A stretch of DNA of 52,309 bases from Streptomyces sp. JJ38. Lineage in GTDB: Bacteria > Actinomycetota > Actinomycetes > Streptomycetales > Streptomycetaceae. The notes below the pieces were generated by a model that made no database searches, was not told the origin of the DNA, and was given only the letters and a program-made list of their open reading frames with translations. This document shows, in pieces, positions 1 through 8,053 of this stretch. The stretch lies in the NCBI RefSeq assembly GCF_019303475.1, contig NZ_JABLSI010000036.1, forward strand, positions 1-52,309, given 5' to 3'. A program made the translations under genes and the position numbers. Positions within the stretch are counted from its first letter, which is position 1, and each line of letters starts with the position of its first letter.

Positions 1-24
1 CCCGCGCGGCCGGCGACGCGCGGG
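1..24 (-). terminator. Possible terminator hairpin downstream of pfkA
   Basis: The first 24 bases contain a perfect 8-bp inverted repeat (CCCGCGCG at 1-8, CGCGCGGG at 17-24) with an 8-nt loop. It lies 87 bases past the stop of the minus-strand pfkA gene, where a terminator would be expected. The window edge cuts off the far side, so a longer stem or another element cannot be excluded. Bases 25-110 show nothing else. Confidence 0.4.
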
Positions 25-110
25 CGGGGCCCCCGGGCCGGGCCTGGACCGGTGCCGGGGGCCGCGCCCGCCGGCCCCGCGCCTTCGCGCAGACCTCCCA
101 GGCGCGGCCG

Positions 111-1109
111 TCAGCCGAAGAAGACCTCGTTCTCCGCGTACCGTTCGCGGTCGACCGTCTTCACCGCGGCGACGGCGTCGGCGAGCCGCACCCGGGTGAC
201 GTCGGTGCCGTGCAGGGCGACCATCTCGCCCCAGGCACCGGCGTGCACCGCGTCGACGGCGTGCAGGCCGAAGCGGGTGGCCAGCCAGCGGTCGAACGGG
301 CTCGGGGTGCCGCCGCGCTGGATGTGGCCGAGCACCGTGGCGCGGGCCTCGTGCCCGGTGCGGCGTTCGATCTCCCGGCCGAGCCACTCCCCGATGCCGG
401 ACAGCCCGCCCAGCCGGACCTCGGTGTCGGCGGGACGGGCGTTGTCCGCGACGACGACGATGGGCGCGTAGCTGGCCCCGAACCGCGACTGCACCCAGCC
501 GCACACCCGGTCCAGGTCGAAGGGGTACTCGGGGATGAGGACGCCGTTGGCGCCCCCGGCCAGGCCCGCGTGGGTGGCGATCCAGCCGCTGTTGCGGCCC
601 ATCACCTCCACCACGAGGACCCGCTTGTGGGACTCGGCCGTGGTGTGCAGGCGGTCGATGGTCTCGGTGGCGACGGTGACCGCCGTGTCGAAGCCGACCG
701 TGTAGTCGGTGCCGGAGATGTCGTTGTCGATCGTCTTGGGCACGCCGACGCAGGGCAGCCCGTGCTCGTCGGCCAGCGCCGCGGCGGCCGCGAGGGTGTG
801 GATGCCGCCGATGACGACGAGCGCGTCGAGCCGGTGCGCGGCCAGCGTGGCCCGCACCCGGGCGGGGCCGTCGGTGCCGGTGAGTGGATCGGAGCGGGAG
901 GAGCCGAGGATGGTGCCCCCGCGCGGGAGGGTGCCGCGCACCTCGGTGATGCCCAGTTCCATGGCGTTGTCAGTGAGCACGCCGCGCCAGCCGTCCCGGA
1001 AGCCGAGGAAGGTGTCGCCGTGCTCCTGCACGCCCTTGCGCACGATCGCCCGGATGACGGCGTTGAGGCCGGGGCAGTCGCTGCCTCCGGTGAGCAGGCC
1101 GACGCGCAT
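111..1109 (-). CDS. pfkA: 6-phosphofructokinase family protein with altered nucleotide site
   Basis: A 332-residue PfkA-family protein, the usual size for actinobacterial PFKs of about 340 residues. The family phosphorylates fructose 6-phosphate in glycolysis. Visible family signatures are CPGLNAVIR near residue 12, PKTIDND (catalytic Asp at about 128), MGRNSGW and GHIQRGGTPSPFDR. Two positions are odd. The glycine loop reads TGGSD instead of T(A/S)GGD. The GGDG/GGE(G/D)T motif, whose acidic residue helps hold the metal-nucleotide, reads GGIHT, with Ile at 103 and His at 104. The effector/substrate Glu region is also changed (VADNA). It may therefore be a weak, altered-specificity or regulatory PFK paralogue; Streptomyces usually carry several pfkA genes. 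The start has a purine-rich ribosome site (GAAGGGGA). It follows macR on the same strand with 74 bases between. Confidence 0.85.
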   Translation of the reverse strand: MRVGLLTGGSDCPGLNAVIRAIVRKGVQEHGDTFLGFRDGWRGVLTDNAMELGITEVRGTLPRGGTILGSSRSDPLTGTDGPARVRATLAAHRLDALVVIGGIHTLAAAAALADEHGLPCVGVPKTIDNDISGTDYTVGFDTAVTVATETIDRLHTTAESHKRVLVVEVMGRNSGWIATHAGLAGGANGVLIPEYPFDLDRVCGWVQSRFGASYAPIVVVADNARPADTEVRLGGLSGIGEWLGREIERRTGHEARATVLGHIQRGGTPSPFDRWLATRFGLHAVDAVHAGAWGEMVALHGTDVTRVRLADAVAAVKTVDRERYAENEVFFG

Positions 1110-1183
1110 GTCCGTCCCCTTCCCTCGGCGTTGCCCGGGCTCTCCCCCGACTCTCGCCTTCGCGACGGTAGGTTACCGGTCGA

Positions 1184-1882
1184 TCACCCTTCGTCCAGGC
1201 CGGCTTCTATGGCGTAGCGCACCAATTCCACCCGATTGTGGAGCTGGAGCTTGCCGAGGGTGTTCTGCACGTGGTTCTGCACCGTGCGGTGGCTGATGAC
1301 GAGACGTTCCGCGATCTGCTTGTACGACAGCCCCTTGGCGACGAGCCGCAGCACCTCGGTCTCCCGCTCGGTCAGCCGGGGGGTGTCGGAGCGGTCCGCG
1401 TCCCGGGACGTGCCGGCCGCGGCCTCGCCGGCGAGTCGCCGGTACTCCCCCAGCACCAGACCCGCCAGGCCGGGGGTGAAGACCGGGTCCCCGACGGCGG
1501 TGCGGCGCACGGCCTCGATCAGCTCCTCGGGCCCGGCCGACTTCACCAGATAGCCGGTGGCGCCCGACTTCACCGCCTCCAGCACGTCAGCGTGCTCGCC
1601 GCTGGCCGAGAGGACGAGCACCCTGGGGCCCGTGCCCTCGCCCACCACCCTGCGGCAGACCTCGACACCGGGGAGACCGGGGAGGTTGAGATCGAGCACG
1701 AGCACGTCGGGAGCGGCGGCCTCGGCACGGCGCACGGCCTGCGGGCCGTCCCCCGCCGTCGCGACGACGTCGAACCCGGCCGCGGCCAGATCGCGGGCGA
1801 CCGCGTCACGCCACATCGGGTGGTCGTCGACGACCATCACGCTCACGCCCGCTTCGGCGGTCCTGGCGGTGGAGTCGGTCAT
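1184..1882 (-). CDS. macR: NarL/LuxR-family response regulator (MacR-like)
   Basis: A 232-residue response regulator. The N-terminal receiver has the acidic pair VVDDHP near residue 19, the phospho-acceptor Asp at about 64 (VLDLNLPG) and the conserved Lys in YLVKSAG. A C-terminal LuxR-type helix-turn-helix follows (LTEREVLRLVAKGLSYKQ-type sequence, then SHRTVQNHVQNTLGKL). Its start codon overlaps the stop of the upstream kinase gene by ATGA, so the two are translationally coupled. Position beside pfkA and the kinase type match the MacRS pair (SCO2120/SCO2121), which is reported to control morphogenesis-related membrane protein genes and actinorhodin. The MacR name rests on context and my recall of the S. 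coelicolor locus. Confidence 0.85.
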   Translation of the reverse strand: MTDSTARTAEAGVSVMVVDDHPMWRDAVARDLAAAGFDVVATAGDGPQAVRRAEAAAPDVLVLDLNLPGLPGVEVCRRVVGEGTGPRVLVLSASGEHADVLEAVKSGATGYLVKSAGPEELIEAVRRTAVGDPVFTPGLAGLVLGEYRRLAGEAAAGTSRDADRSDTPRLTERETEVLRLVAKGLSYKQIAERLVISHRTVQNHVQNTLGKLQLHNRVELVRYAIEAGLDEG

Positions 1883-3147
1883 GGCTTCGGCACCTTCAGT
1901 TCAACCTCCGTACCCTGGCCGGGAATCGACACGACGTCCGCGCTGCCTCCCAGCTCTCGCAGCCTGCCCCGGATCGACAGTGACACACCCATCCGGCCCT
2001 CCGCCTCCGCGGCCTCCAGCCGCCCCGAAGGGATGCCGGGACCGTCGTCCCGCACGGTGACGAGGACGGCGTCGGGCTCGTCCTCCAGCAGGATCCACGC
2101 GTGCGCCCCCTCCCCGGCGTGCCGCCGCACGTTGTCCAGGGCGGCGCCCACGGCCGCGGCGACGGCCCGGGCGGCCGAGGGCGGCAGCAGCACCGGGGCG
2201 CCCGGCTCCGCGAGGGTGACGCGGCCGCCCGCGCGCAGCGCCAGCAGCGAGCGCAGGTCCACCGCGTCCGGCGGACCGTCCGACGCGTCCGGCGCCCCCA
2301 GCCCGTCCGACGCGTCCCGGCCGGGGGCCGCCCCGCGCCGGTCGGGCGGGGTGGCGGCCGGCGCGGGCACACCCACCCCGCTGGAGACGAGCGTGCGCAG
2401 GGCCGCCTCCTGCTCACCGGCCAGCCGTCCCAGCTCCGCCGCCTCGCCGCCGATCGCGGAGCCCCGGCGCTGCACCATGGCCAGCACCTGGAGCACGCTG
2501 TCGTGGATGTCGCGGGCGAGCCGCTCGCGCTCCCGCGTGGCCGCCTCGATGCGCAGCGCCTCGGCGAGGGTGCGCTCGGAGACCCGGGCCACCTCCACCA
2601 CGTAGCCGATGCCGATGCTGGCCACGGTGACGAGGACGATGTTGTGGACCGTGTCCCGCGACAGCTCACCGCGTTCGACGATGTTGGCGGCGCCGATGAC
2701 GAGCGAGGTGGCGGCCGCCCACCGCCAGCCGCCCTTGATCGCGAAGGCCAGTACGGAGCCGGCCACCCAGATCGAGGGCAGCGTCGGACCGACGAGGGAC
2801 CGGGTTTCGGCCAGCGGCGTGATGAGGATGCCCGTGAGCGCGAGGAAGAGGTCCACGGCGAGGAAGCGCGGCGTACACCGCTCGGCGGACGACACCCGGC
2901 CCAGCGTGCCGGCCGTCCACAGGGCCAGCACGGCCAGATAGCCCACCCCCAGCAGCGGACGGGTGTAGACCTCGCTGTTGTACGCGAAGACGGCGACGGC
3001 GTAGCCGCAGCTCAGGACCCGGTACCCGGCGAGGGCGCGCCACAGCGGCGCCTCGACGGACATGCGCCCCGCGACCCGCGGCAGCCACCGCGGGCGGCGG
3101 CGCGGCCCACCGGTTCCGCGCACCCGCGCGACGTCCGTGCCCGTCAT
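1879..3147 (-). CDS. macS: MacS-like sensor histidine kinase
   Basis: A 422-residue membrane histidine kinase. Residues of about 35-185 hold several hydrophobic segments, so the sensor part is membrane-embedded without a large outside domain. The HisKA_3-type phospho-acceptor motif RERLARDIHDSVLQ has its His near residue 214. A low-complexity Ala/Pro/Asp-rich linker (about 265-300) separates it from the HATPase domain (DNVRRHAG as N box, DDGPGIP as G1 box, then a G2-like GRMGVSLSIRGR). The family autophosphorylates and passes phosphate to the NarL-type regulator encoded directly after it with a 4-base overlap. The stimulus cannot be read from sequence. It starts 23 bases after the plsC stop, so it may be in one transcription unit with plsC. 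Confidence 0.85.
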   Translation of the reverse strand: MTGTDVARVRGTGGPRRRPRWLPRVAGRMSVEAPLWRALAGYRVLSCGYAVAVFAYNSEVYTRPLLGVGYLAVLALWTAGTLGRVSSAERCTPRFLAVDLFLALTGILITPLAETRSLVGPTLPSIWVAGSVLAFAIKGGWRWAAATSLVIGAANIVERGELSRDTVHNIVLVTVASIGIGYVVEVARVSERTLAEALRIEAATRERERLARDIHDSVLQVLAMVQRRGSAIGGEAAELGRLAGEQEAALRTLVSSGVGVPAPAATPPDRRGAAPGRDASDGLGAPDASDGPPDAVDLRSLLALRAGGRVTLAEPGAPVLLPPSAARAVAAAVGAALDNVRRHAGEGAHAWILLEDEPDAVLVTVRDDGPGIPSGRLEAAEAEGRMGVSLSIRGRLRELGGSADVVSIPGQGTEVELKVPKP

Positions 3148-3170
3148 CGGTCATCCCCCCGGAGCGAAGA

Positions 3171-3974
3171 TCAGGCCGTGTGGCCGTCCCGGCCGCCGTC
3201 CTGCCGCTTGGCCTGCTCCTTCGCCGCCTCCCTGGCGGCGGCCTTGGCGGCCTTCTCCGCGGCCTTCTCCTCCTCGGCCTCCCGCTTGGCGGCGTCGGCG
3301 ATCTGGCGCTTGGCGGCGGTGGCGTACATGTCCACGTACTCCTGGCCGGACAGCTTCATGATCTCGTACATGACCTCATCGGTCAGCGAGCGCTGGATGA
3401 AGCGGTCCCCCTCCATACCCTGGTAGCGGCTGAAGTCCAGCGGGGCGCCGATCCGGATTCCGGGCCGCATCAGCTTCGGGACGACCTTGCCGGGCGGCTG
3501 GATCTTCTCCGTGTCGATCATCGCGACGGGGATCACCGGCGCTCCGGTGGCCAGCGCGATCCGGGCCAGGCCGCCGGGCTTGCCGCGGTAGAGCCGCCCG
3601 TCGGGCGAGCGGGTGCCCTCGGGGTAGATCCCGAACAGGCCGCCGCCCTCCAGGACGTCGATACCGCTCTTGATCGCCGCCTCGGCCGCGCCCCGCGCGC
3701 CGGAGCGGTCCACCGGGAGCTGTCCGACCCCCTTGAAGAACGCGGCCGTCAGCCTGCCCTTGACTCCGGGGGTGGTGAAGTACTCGGCCTTGGCCACGAA
3801 GGTGACCTTGCGGTCGAGCACGGCCGGCAGGAAGAACGAGTCCGAGAACGACAGGTGGTTGCTGGCGAGGATCGCCGGGCCCTCGGCCGGGACATGTTCA
3901 AGACCCTCCACCCAGGGGCGGAAGCCGAGCTTCAGCGCACCTCCGATGGAGACCTTCATCGCTCCGTACAACAA
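3171..3974 (-). CDS. plsC: 1-acyl-sn-glycerol-3-phosphate acyltransferase family protein
   Basis: A 267-residue PlsC-family acyltransferase, expected to acylate lysophosphatidate or a related lipid at the inner face of the membrane. The catalytic HX4D motif is NHLSFSD near residue 40 and the substrate-binding block is YPEGTRSPDG with the later VIPVAM segment. The last 45 residues are an Ala/Lys/Glu-rich charged tail outside the conserved domain. The start is taken as TTG at 3974: a strong AGGAGG lies 8 nt upstream, and homologues I recall begin with a similar MxYGAMK sequence. An internal ATG five codons later is the alternative. A PlsC-like gene sits in the same neighbourhood in Mycobacterium (Rv2182c). 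Confidence 0.85.
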   Translation of the reverse strand: MLYGAMKVSIGGALKLGFRPWVEGLEHVPAEGPAILASNHLSFSDSFFLPAVLDRKVTFVAKAEYFTTPGVKGRLTAAFFKGVGQLPVDRSGARGAAEAAIKSGIDVLEGGGLFGIYPEGTRSPDGRLYRGKPGGLARIALATGAPVIPVAMIDTEKIQPPGKVVPKLMRPGIRIGAPLDFSRYQGMEGDRFIQRSLTDEVMYEIMKLSGQEYVDMYATAAKRQIADAAKREAEEEKAAEKAAKAAAREAAKEQAKRQDGGRDGHTA

Positions 3975-4038
3975 CCGGGGAACCTCCTGTGTCCGTCGTG
4001 AGCACCATATCCCGCCGCGCCGGTGCGTCGGCCGGGCC

Positions 4039-4075
4039 TACCGGGCTACCCGGTGGCCACGCGTACGCGTAGGGT
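4039..4075 (+). promoter_or_regulatory. Candidate promoter and small inverted repeat before esterase gene
   Basis: A 6-bp inverted repeat (ACCGGG-CTA-CCCGGT at 4039-4053) is followed by a -10-like TAGGGT at 4070-4075. A start point near 4082 would give a leader of about 35 nt that contains the GAAGGAG ribosome site of the esterase gene. No convincing -35 box is seen. Confidence 0.35.
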
Positions 4076-4116
4076 GGCAGGACCTCCCTTGTCCTTGCTC
4101 CGCGAAGGAGAACCCC

Positions 4117-4890
4117 GTGCCGTTGCTTCCCGGGTGCGAGCCGATGCGTCACGAAGGCTCCGACGAGATCGGCGTCCTCATCAGCCACGGTTTCACCGGC
4201 ACCCCGCAGTCGGTACGCCCCTGGGGGCGCTACCTGGCCGAACGTGGGCTCACCGTCTCCGTTCCCCTGCTGCCCGGTCACGGCACCCGCTGGGAGGACA
4301 TGGCCGTCACCGGCTGGCAGGACTGGTACGCGGCGGTCGAGCACGAGCTGCTCGACCTGCGCAAACGCTGCCGTCAGGTCTTCGTCGCCGGGCTCTCCAT
4401 GGGCGGTGCGATGGCGCTGCGGCTGGCCGCCCGGCACGGGGACGCCGTCAGCGGCGTCGCCGTCGTCAACCCGGCCATCAGCTTCCCCCGCCGACAGGGG
4501 TACGCCCTGCCCGTCATGCGGTACCTCGTCCGCTCGGCTCCGGGCATCACCAGCGACATCCGCAAGGAGGGCGGCACGGAGATCGGCTACGACCGCGTCT
4601 CCCTGCACGCGGCGTACTCCCTGCGGAACCTCCTGCGACTCACCCACCGGGAGCTGCCGCAGGTCACCCAGCCGCTGCTGCTCATGCACAGCCGGGTGGA
4701 CCACGTGGTGCCGCCGAGCGACTCGGCGGCGATCCTGGGCGCCGTCTCCTCCACCGACGTGACCGAGACCGTGCTGGAGAACAGCTACCACGTGGCCACG
4801 CTGGACAACGACGCCGAGCAGATCTTCGCCGACTCCCACGCCTTCATCACCCGCCTGGCAGCGAGGAAGGCCGCACGTGACGGATCGTGA
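4117..4890 (+). CDS. Alpha/beta-hydrolase, Est30-type carboxylesterase
   Basis: A 257-residue serine hydrolase resembling the small carboxylesterase/monoacylglycerol lipase family. The nucleophile elbow GLSMGG puts Ser at about 94. The acid is likely the Asp in HSRVDHVVPP and the base the His in NSYHVATLD, which completes the triad. The oxyanion segment is SHGFTGTPQS near the N-terminus. No signal peptide is seen, so it should be cytoplasmic. The start is GTG at 4117, preceded by GAAGGAG with 6-nt spacing; the frame is open further upstream but lacks a ribosome site. Its 3' end overlaps the next gene by 14 bases. Divergent from plsC, it may act on acyl lipids, but the substrate is unknown. 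Confidence 0.85.
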   Translation: MPLLPGCEPMRHEGSDEIGVLISHGFTGTPQSVRPWGRYLAERGLTVSVPLLPGHGTRWEDMAVTGWQDWYAAVEHELLDLRKRCRQVFVAGLSMGGAMALRLAARHGDAVSGVAVVNPAISFPRRQGYALPVMRYLVRSAPGITSDIRKEGGTEIGYDRVSLHAAYSLRNLLRLTHRELPQVTQPLLLMHSRVDHVVPPSDSAAILGAVSSTDVTETVLENSYHVATLDNDAEQIFADSHAFITRLAARKAARDGS

Positions 4891-5557
4891 TCGGGGCTCC
4901 GGCGAGGGCCGGGAGCCGCTGGACGAGGAAGCCGCCTGGGCACAGATCGTCGCGGGCTACGGTGCCGAACCGCCGGACCCGCCCGGGGTCTGGGCCAAGG
5001 CGGAGCTGACCGAGGGCCGGGAGGCCACACAGCCGGGCGAAAGCACCGAGGACGGCCGGGAGGACGGCGAGGCGGCGCCCGGCGCGGCCTCCCCGGGCCC
5101 GGCGTCGTCCGGTGCCCCGGGCGCACCGGGCGCTCCGGGCGCGACGAACTCCCCGGGCGCACCGGAATCCCCCGGCTCCCCGGCCTCCACCGGATCCTCC
5201 GAGGACGCGCCGCTGCGCGGCTTCACCGTCTACTCGGCCGGCTCGATGAACACGGCGGGCCAGGGCCCGCGGGACTGGGAGGCCGCCGAGCCTCCGGAGG
5301 AGGACGACCACTTCGTCCCGCCCGAGCCGCCGCCGCTGCCCCAGGCCGACACGGTGACGAAGTTCGCCTGGCTGGCCGTGCTCGGCGGCCCGGCCCTGCT
5401 GCTGGCCGCCGTCCTGTTCCAGTGGGACCTGAGCTGGTGGATGACGTTCCTCGGCATCGGCGGCTTCGTCGGCGGCTTCGGCACGCTGGTCACCCGGCTG
5501 CGCGACGAGCGCGAGGACGACGACTGGGACGACCCGGGCCGCGGCGCCGTCGTCTGA
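4877..5557 (+). CDS. Unknown protein: disordered acidic N-terminus, two C-terminal membrane segments
   Basis: A 226-residue protein of no family I recognise. Residues 1-130 are acidic and low in complexity, with a collagen-like Gly-Ala-Pro stretch (GAPGAPGAPGA) around residues 75-90. Two hydrophobic segments follow (about 161-180 and 184-204), then a short, very acidic cytoplasmic-looking tail (DEREDDDWDD). The GTG start at 4877 overlaps the end of the esterase gene and has GAGGAAGG 6 nt upstream, so the two genes are probably co-translated. The likely picture is a small integral membrane protein with a long flexible soluble arm. Function unknown. Confidence 0.75.
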   Translation: MTDRDRGSGEGREPLDEEAAWAQIVAGYGAEPPDPPGVWAKAELTEGREATQPGESTEDGREDGEAAPGAASPGPASSGAPGAPGAPGATNSPGAPESPGSPASTGSSEDAPLRGFTVYSAGSMNTAGQGPRDWEAAEPPEEDDHFVPPEPPPLPQADTVTKFAWLAVLGGPALLLAAVLFQWDLSWWMTFLGIGGFVGGFGTLVTRLRDEREDDDWDDPGRGAVV

Positions 5558-5608
5558 GCGCACCGGGCCGCCGGGCGGCGCCCTGGACCGCTGGGCAGCA
5601 CCCCCCGG

Positions 5609-6358
5609 TCAGGGCAGCCGCAGCGCCGCGAGCACCGGGCGGTGGTCCGAGGCGGCGCCCAGCAGCTCCGGGCTGACGCCGGGCAGCCCGGCCGGCACCC
5701 CGCACCCCAGCACCTCCACACCGGGGCCTGCCAGGACCGCGTCGATCCGCTGGTGGGGCCGCCGGGCGGTGGAGGTGTACTCCTCCCCCCAGGGCGCCAC
5801 GGCCCAGCCGTCCTGAAGACGTCCGGCCAGCCGTTTGAAGGCGGGCCCGTCGGGCCGCTCGTTGAGGTCCCCGGCGGCCACCGCCGGCCCCGGCATGCGC
5901 GCGAGCCGGTCCAGCAGCAGCCCGGCCTGCTCGGCGCGCTCCCACCCGGCCAGGCTCAGGTGGCAGCTCACCACCGACAGCCGCGCGCGCTCCCCGAACC
6001 GCAGCACCGCGGTCGCCAGCCCCCGCCGGTGCAGCCCGGGCGTGCGCGGCAGCAGCACGTCCTCGGCCTCCTCCACCGTCGCGCGCAGCGAGGAGAGGAT
6101 CATCGGACCGCAGGCCGTGGCGCCGCCGGTGACGTGGACCAGCTCCGTGTGGCGGGCGAGCCGGCCCGCGTGCTTGCGCCAGCGGAAGAAACGCGGCGCC
6201 TCCTGAACGCAGACGACGTCGGGCACGCAGGCCCGGATGATCCGGACGAGCGCCCCGACGTCGTCCCGCATGGCGCGGATGTTGTAGCTGAGCAGCCGGA
6301 CGACGGCCGAGCCGTCGGCTTCGGTACGGGACTCGGGCAGGTCCGCGAGCGGCGTCAT
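5609..6358 (-). CDS. Endonuclease/exonuclease/phosphatase-fold protein
   Basis: A 249-residue protein of the EEP superfamily (DNase I, exonuclease III, sphingomyelinase-like phosphodiesterases). Metal and catalytic motifs in order are LSYNIR near residue 23, CVQEAP, SCHLSL, AGDLNERP and the C-terminal ASDHRPVLA. It has no signal peptide. The substrate could be a nucleic acid or a phosphodiester lipid; the neighbourhood does not decide. The start ATG at 6358 has a -10-like TACGGT exactly 6 nt upstream and the GAGGG beside it is too close to act as a normal ribosome site, so the mRNA may be leaderless. It converges on the unknown membrane gene with a 51-base gap. Confidence 0.8.
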   Translation of the reverse strand: MTPLADLPESRTEADGSAVVRLLSYNIRAMRDDVGALVRIIRACVPDVVCVQEAPRFFRWRKHAGRLARHTELVHVTGGATACGPMILSSLRATVEEAEDVLLPRTPGLHRRGLATAVLRFGERARLSVVSCHLSLAGWERAEQAGLLLDRLARMPGPAVAAGDLNERPDGPAFKRLAGRLQDGWAVAPWGEEYTSTARRPHQRIDAVLAGPGVEVLGCGVPAGLPGVSPELLGAASDHRPVLAALRLP

Positions 6359-6364
6359 GCCCTC

Positions 6365-6370
6365 ACCGTA
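6365..6370 (-). promoter_or_regulatory. -10 box for likely leaderless EEP gene
   Basis: TACGGT on the minus strand ends 6 nt before the ATG at 6358. The expected start point then falls at or next to the start codon. The same arrangement recurs at several other genes in this window. Confidence 0.45.
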
Positions 6371-6440
6371 CGGCGCGGGCTGACACCGCGTCAGCCCGGC
6401 GCGGCGCTCCGGCGCCGCTCAGCCTCTCCGTACGCCGCGC

Positions 6441-7382
6441 TCAGCCCTGCCGGGCGAGGTCGGCGGCGCCCACCAGACCGGCCTTGCCGCCGAGCTGGGC
6501 GGCCAGCACCTCGGCCTGGGGCCGCCACTGCGCACCCACCAGCCAGCGGCGGTAGGACTTGCGGATCGGCCCCAGCACCAGCTCCCCCTCGTCGGAGACG
6601 CCGCCGCCGACGATGAAGGCCCCGGGGTCGAAGAGGGTGGCGAGGTCGGCGAGCCCGGCGCCCGCCCAGCGGGCCAGCTCGCGGAAGGAGTCGATGGCCA
6701 CCGGACAGCCCGCGCGGGCCGCCTCGCTGACGTGCCGGCCCTGGACGCCCTCGGGCGTGCCGTCCCCGAGGCCGAGCAGGATGCCCGCGTTCTCCGGGGT
6801 GGCCGCCGCGCGCTGGCGGGCGTAGCGGACGAGGGCGCTGCCGGAGGCGTACTGCTCCCAGCAGCCCTGGTTGCCGCAGCCGCACAGCAGGCCGTCGGGC
6901 ACCATGCGGATGTGTCCGAACTCGGCCGCGATCCCGTACCGGCCGCGGTGCAGCTTGCCGCCGATCACGATGCCGCCGCCCAGCCCCGTGCCCAGGGTGA
7001 TGCAGACGACGTCGTCGTGGCCCTGCCCCGCGCCGTAGCGGTACTCGCCCCAGGCCGCCGCGTTGGCGTCGTTCTCGATGACGACGGGGAGGCCGACACG
7101 CTGCTCGACACGGTCCTTCAGCGGTTCGTGGCGCCAGGTGAGATTGGGGGTGAACAGGACGGTGGCCCGCTTGTCGTCCACGTAACCGGGCGCGCCGATG
7201 CCGACGGCCTCCACGGGGTGCTCGGCGCTCGCCGCGCGCACGGCGTCGGCGATGCCCTCGATCACGCCCTCGGCGGTCTGCGGGGTGGGTACCGTGCTGG
7301 TCTCCAGGATGTTCCCGGCCTCGTCGACGACACCGGCCGCGACCTTGGTACCGCCGATGTCGACGCCAATGGTGAGTCCCAT
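6441..7382 (-). CDS. glkA: Glucokinase, ROK family
   Basis: A 313-residue ROK-family glucokinase that phosphorylates glucose with ATP. Signatures are the phosphate-binding VDIGGTKVAAG at residues 7-17, the catalytic ENDANAAAWGE segment, GTGLGGGIV, and the ROK zinc site with EFGHI and CGCGNQGCWE. Length fits Streptomyces GlkA (about 317 residues), which besides its enzyme role is needed for glucose repression of carbon use. It has no N-terminal DNA-binding domain, so it is an enzyme and not a ROK repressor. The ATG at 7382 has GAGGGACAT directly upstream. The gene behind it encodes the SCO2127-like protein, which has been linked to the same repression phenotype. Confidence 0.93.
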   Translation of the reverse strand: MGLTIGVDIGGTKVAAGVVDEAGNILETSTVPTPQTAEGVIEGIADAVRAASAEHPVEAVGIGAPGYVDDKRATVLFTPNLTWRHEPLKDRVEQRVGLPVVIENDANAAAWGEYRYGAGQGHDDVVCITLGTGLGGGIVIGGKLHRGRYGIAAEFGHIRMVPDGLLCGCGNQGCWEQYASGSALVRYARQRAAATPENAGILLGLGDGTPEGVQGRHVSEAARAGCPVAIDSFRELARWAGAGLADLATLFDPGAFIVGGGVSDEGELVLGPIRKSYRRWLVGAQWRPQAEVLAAQLGGKAGLVGAADLARQG

Positions 7383-7436
7383 ATGTCCCTCAGCTATCAG
7401 TAGAGCCCCGCTGAACTCAACGTTACCGGAGGGCAG

Positions 7437-7463
7437 CGGGCCGAAGCCCCGGTGCTCGGCCCG
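7437..7463 (-). terminator. Hairpin between SCO2127-like gene and glkA
   Basis: An 8-bp perfect stem, CGGGCCGA (7437-7444) with TCGGCCCG (7456-7463), and an 11-nt loop lie 13 bases past the stop of the SCO2127-like gene. It could end that transcript or attenuate read-through into glkA. There is no T-rich tail, as is common in Streptomyces. Confidence 0.45.
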
Positions 7464-7476
7464 TGGACGGGCGGGC

Positions 7477-7980
7477 TCAGTCCAGGTCGATGCGCTCGGC
7501 GCCGGGCGGCTCCTCGCCGCCGTCCCCCTCCGCGCCCTTCCCGGCCTCCCCCGGGGGCCGCTGCCCGTCCGGGCGCCGCGTCCAGCGCTGCTCGGCGTCG
7601 GTCACCGCCGAACGGTAGGCGGCCAGCAGTTCGTTGCCCGCGGCGGCCAGGTGCTCGAAGACCTGCGGATTGCGCTCGACGACCGGCTCGACGGCGGACC
7701 GGGCACCCTCCACGAGCTGCCGTGCCCAGCGCTCGCCCTGCCCCGCCGCACCGAAGGCCTGCCCGGCCAGGGGTGCGGTGATCTCGGCGAGCCGGCCGGC
7801 CACGCTCTCCGCGAGGCGGCGCAGCTCCTCGGCCGCGCTGCCCGGCTGGGGGCCGTACTTCTCGCGGCGGCGTTCCCGCTCGGCCGCCAGGTCCTCCGCG
7901 CAGGCGCCCGCCCAGGCGTCCCCGGCGGGCTCGTGGGGATCGCGCCGGGCATCGGCGTCACGCTCGGTGGCATCGCTCAT
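7477..7980 (-). CDS. DUF5304-like protein, SCO2127 homologue
   Basis: A 167-residue, charged, mostly helical soluble protein. I recognise it by position directly upstream of glkA and by composition as the counterpart of SCO2127 of S. coelicolor, reported to influence glucose repression and to interact with BldKB. It has no catalytic motif I can name. The first 45 residues are Asp/Glu/Arg-rich, the middle is Ala-rich helix and the C-terminus (about 140-167) is Pro/Gly-rich and likely disordered. The start is set at ATG 7980 because AGGAG lies 6 nt upstream; an in-frame ATG 27 codons earlier has no ribosome site. Confidence 0.75.
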   Translation of the reverse strand: MSDATERDADARRDPHEPAGDAWAGACAEDLAAERERRREKYGPQPGSAAEELRRLAESVAGRLAEITAPLAGQAFGAAGQGERWARQLVEGARSAVEPVVERNPQVFEHLAAAGNELLAAYRSAVTDAEQRWTRRPDGQRPPGEAGKGAEGDGGEEPPGAERIDLD

Positions 7981-8053
7981 CGCGGACTCCTGGGACAGCG
8001 ACGTGGGGCGGCTTCCGGCTCGCAGCCCCGTTCGGCCCTTCCGACAGTACCGG

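Noticed and set aside
7391..7420. glkA promoter TTGAGT with downstream TACTGA or GATAGC
   Set aside because: Spacing is 12 nt for the good -10 box and the better-spaced hexamer matches poorly, so no promoter was called.
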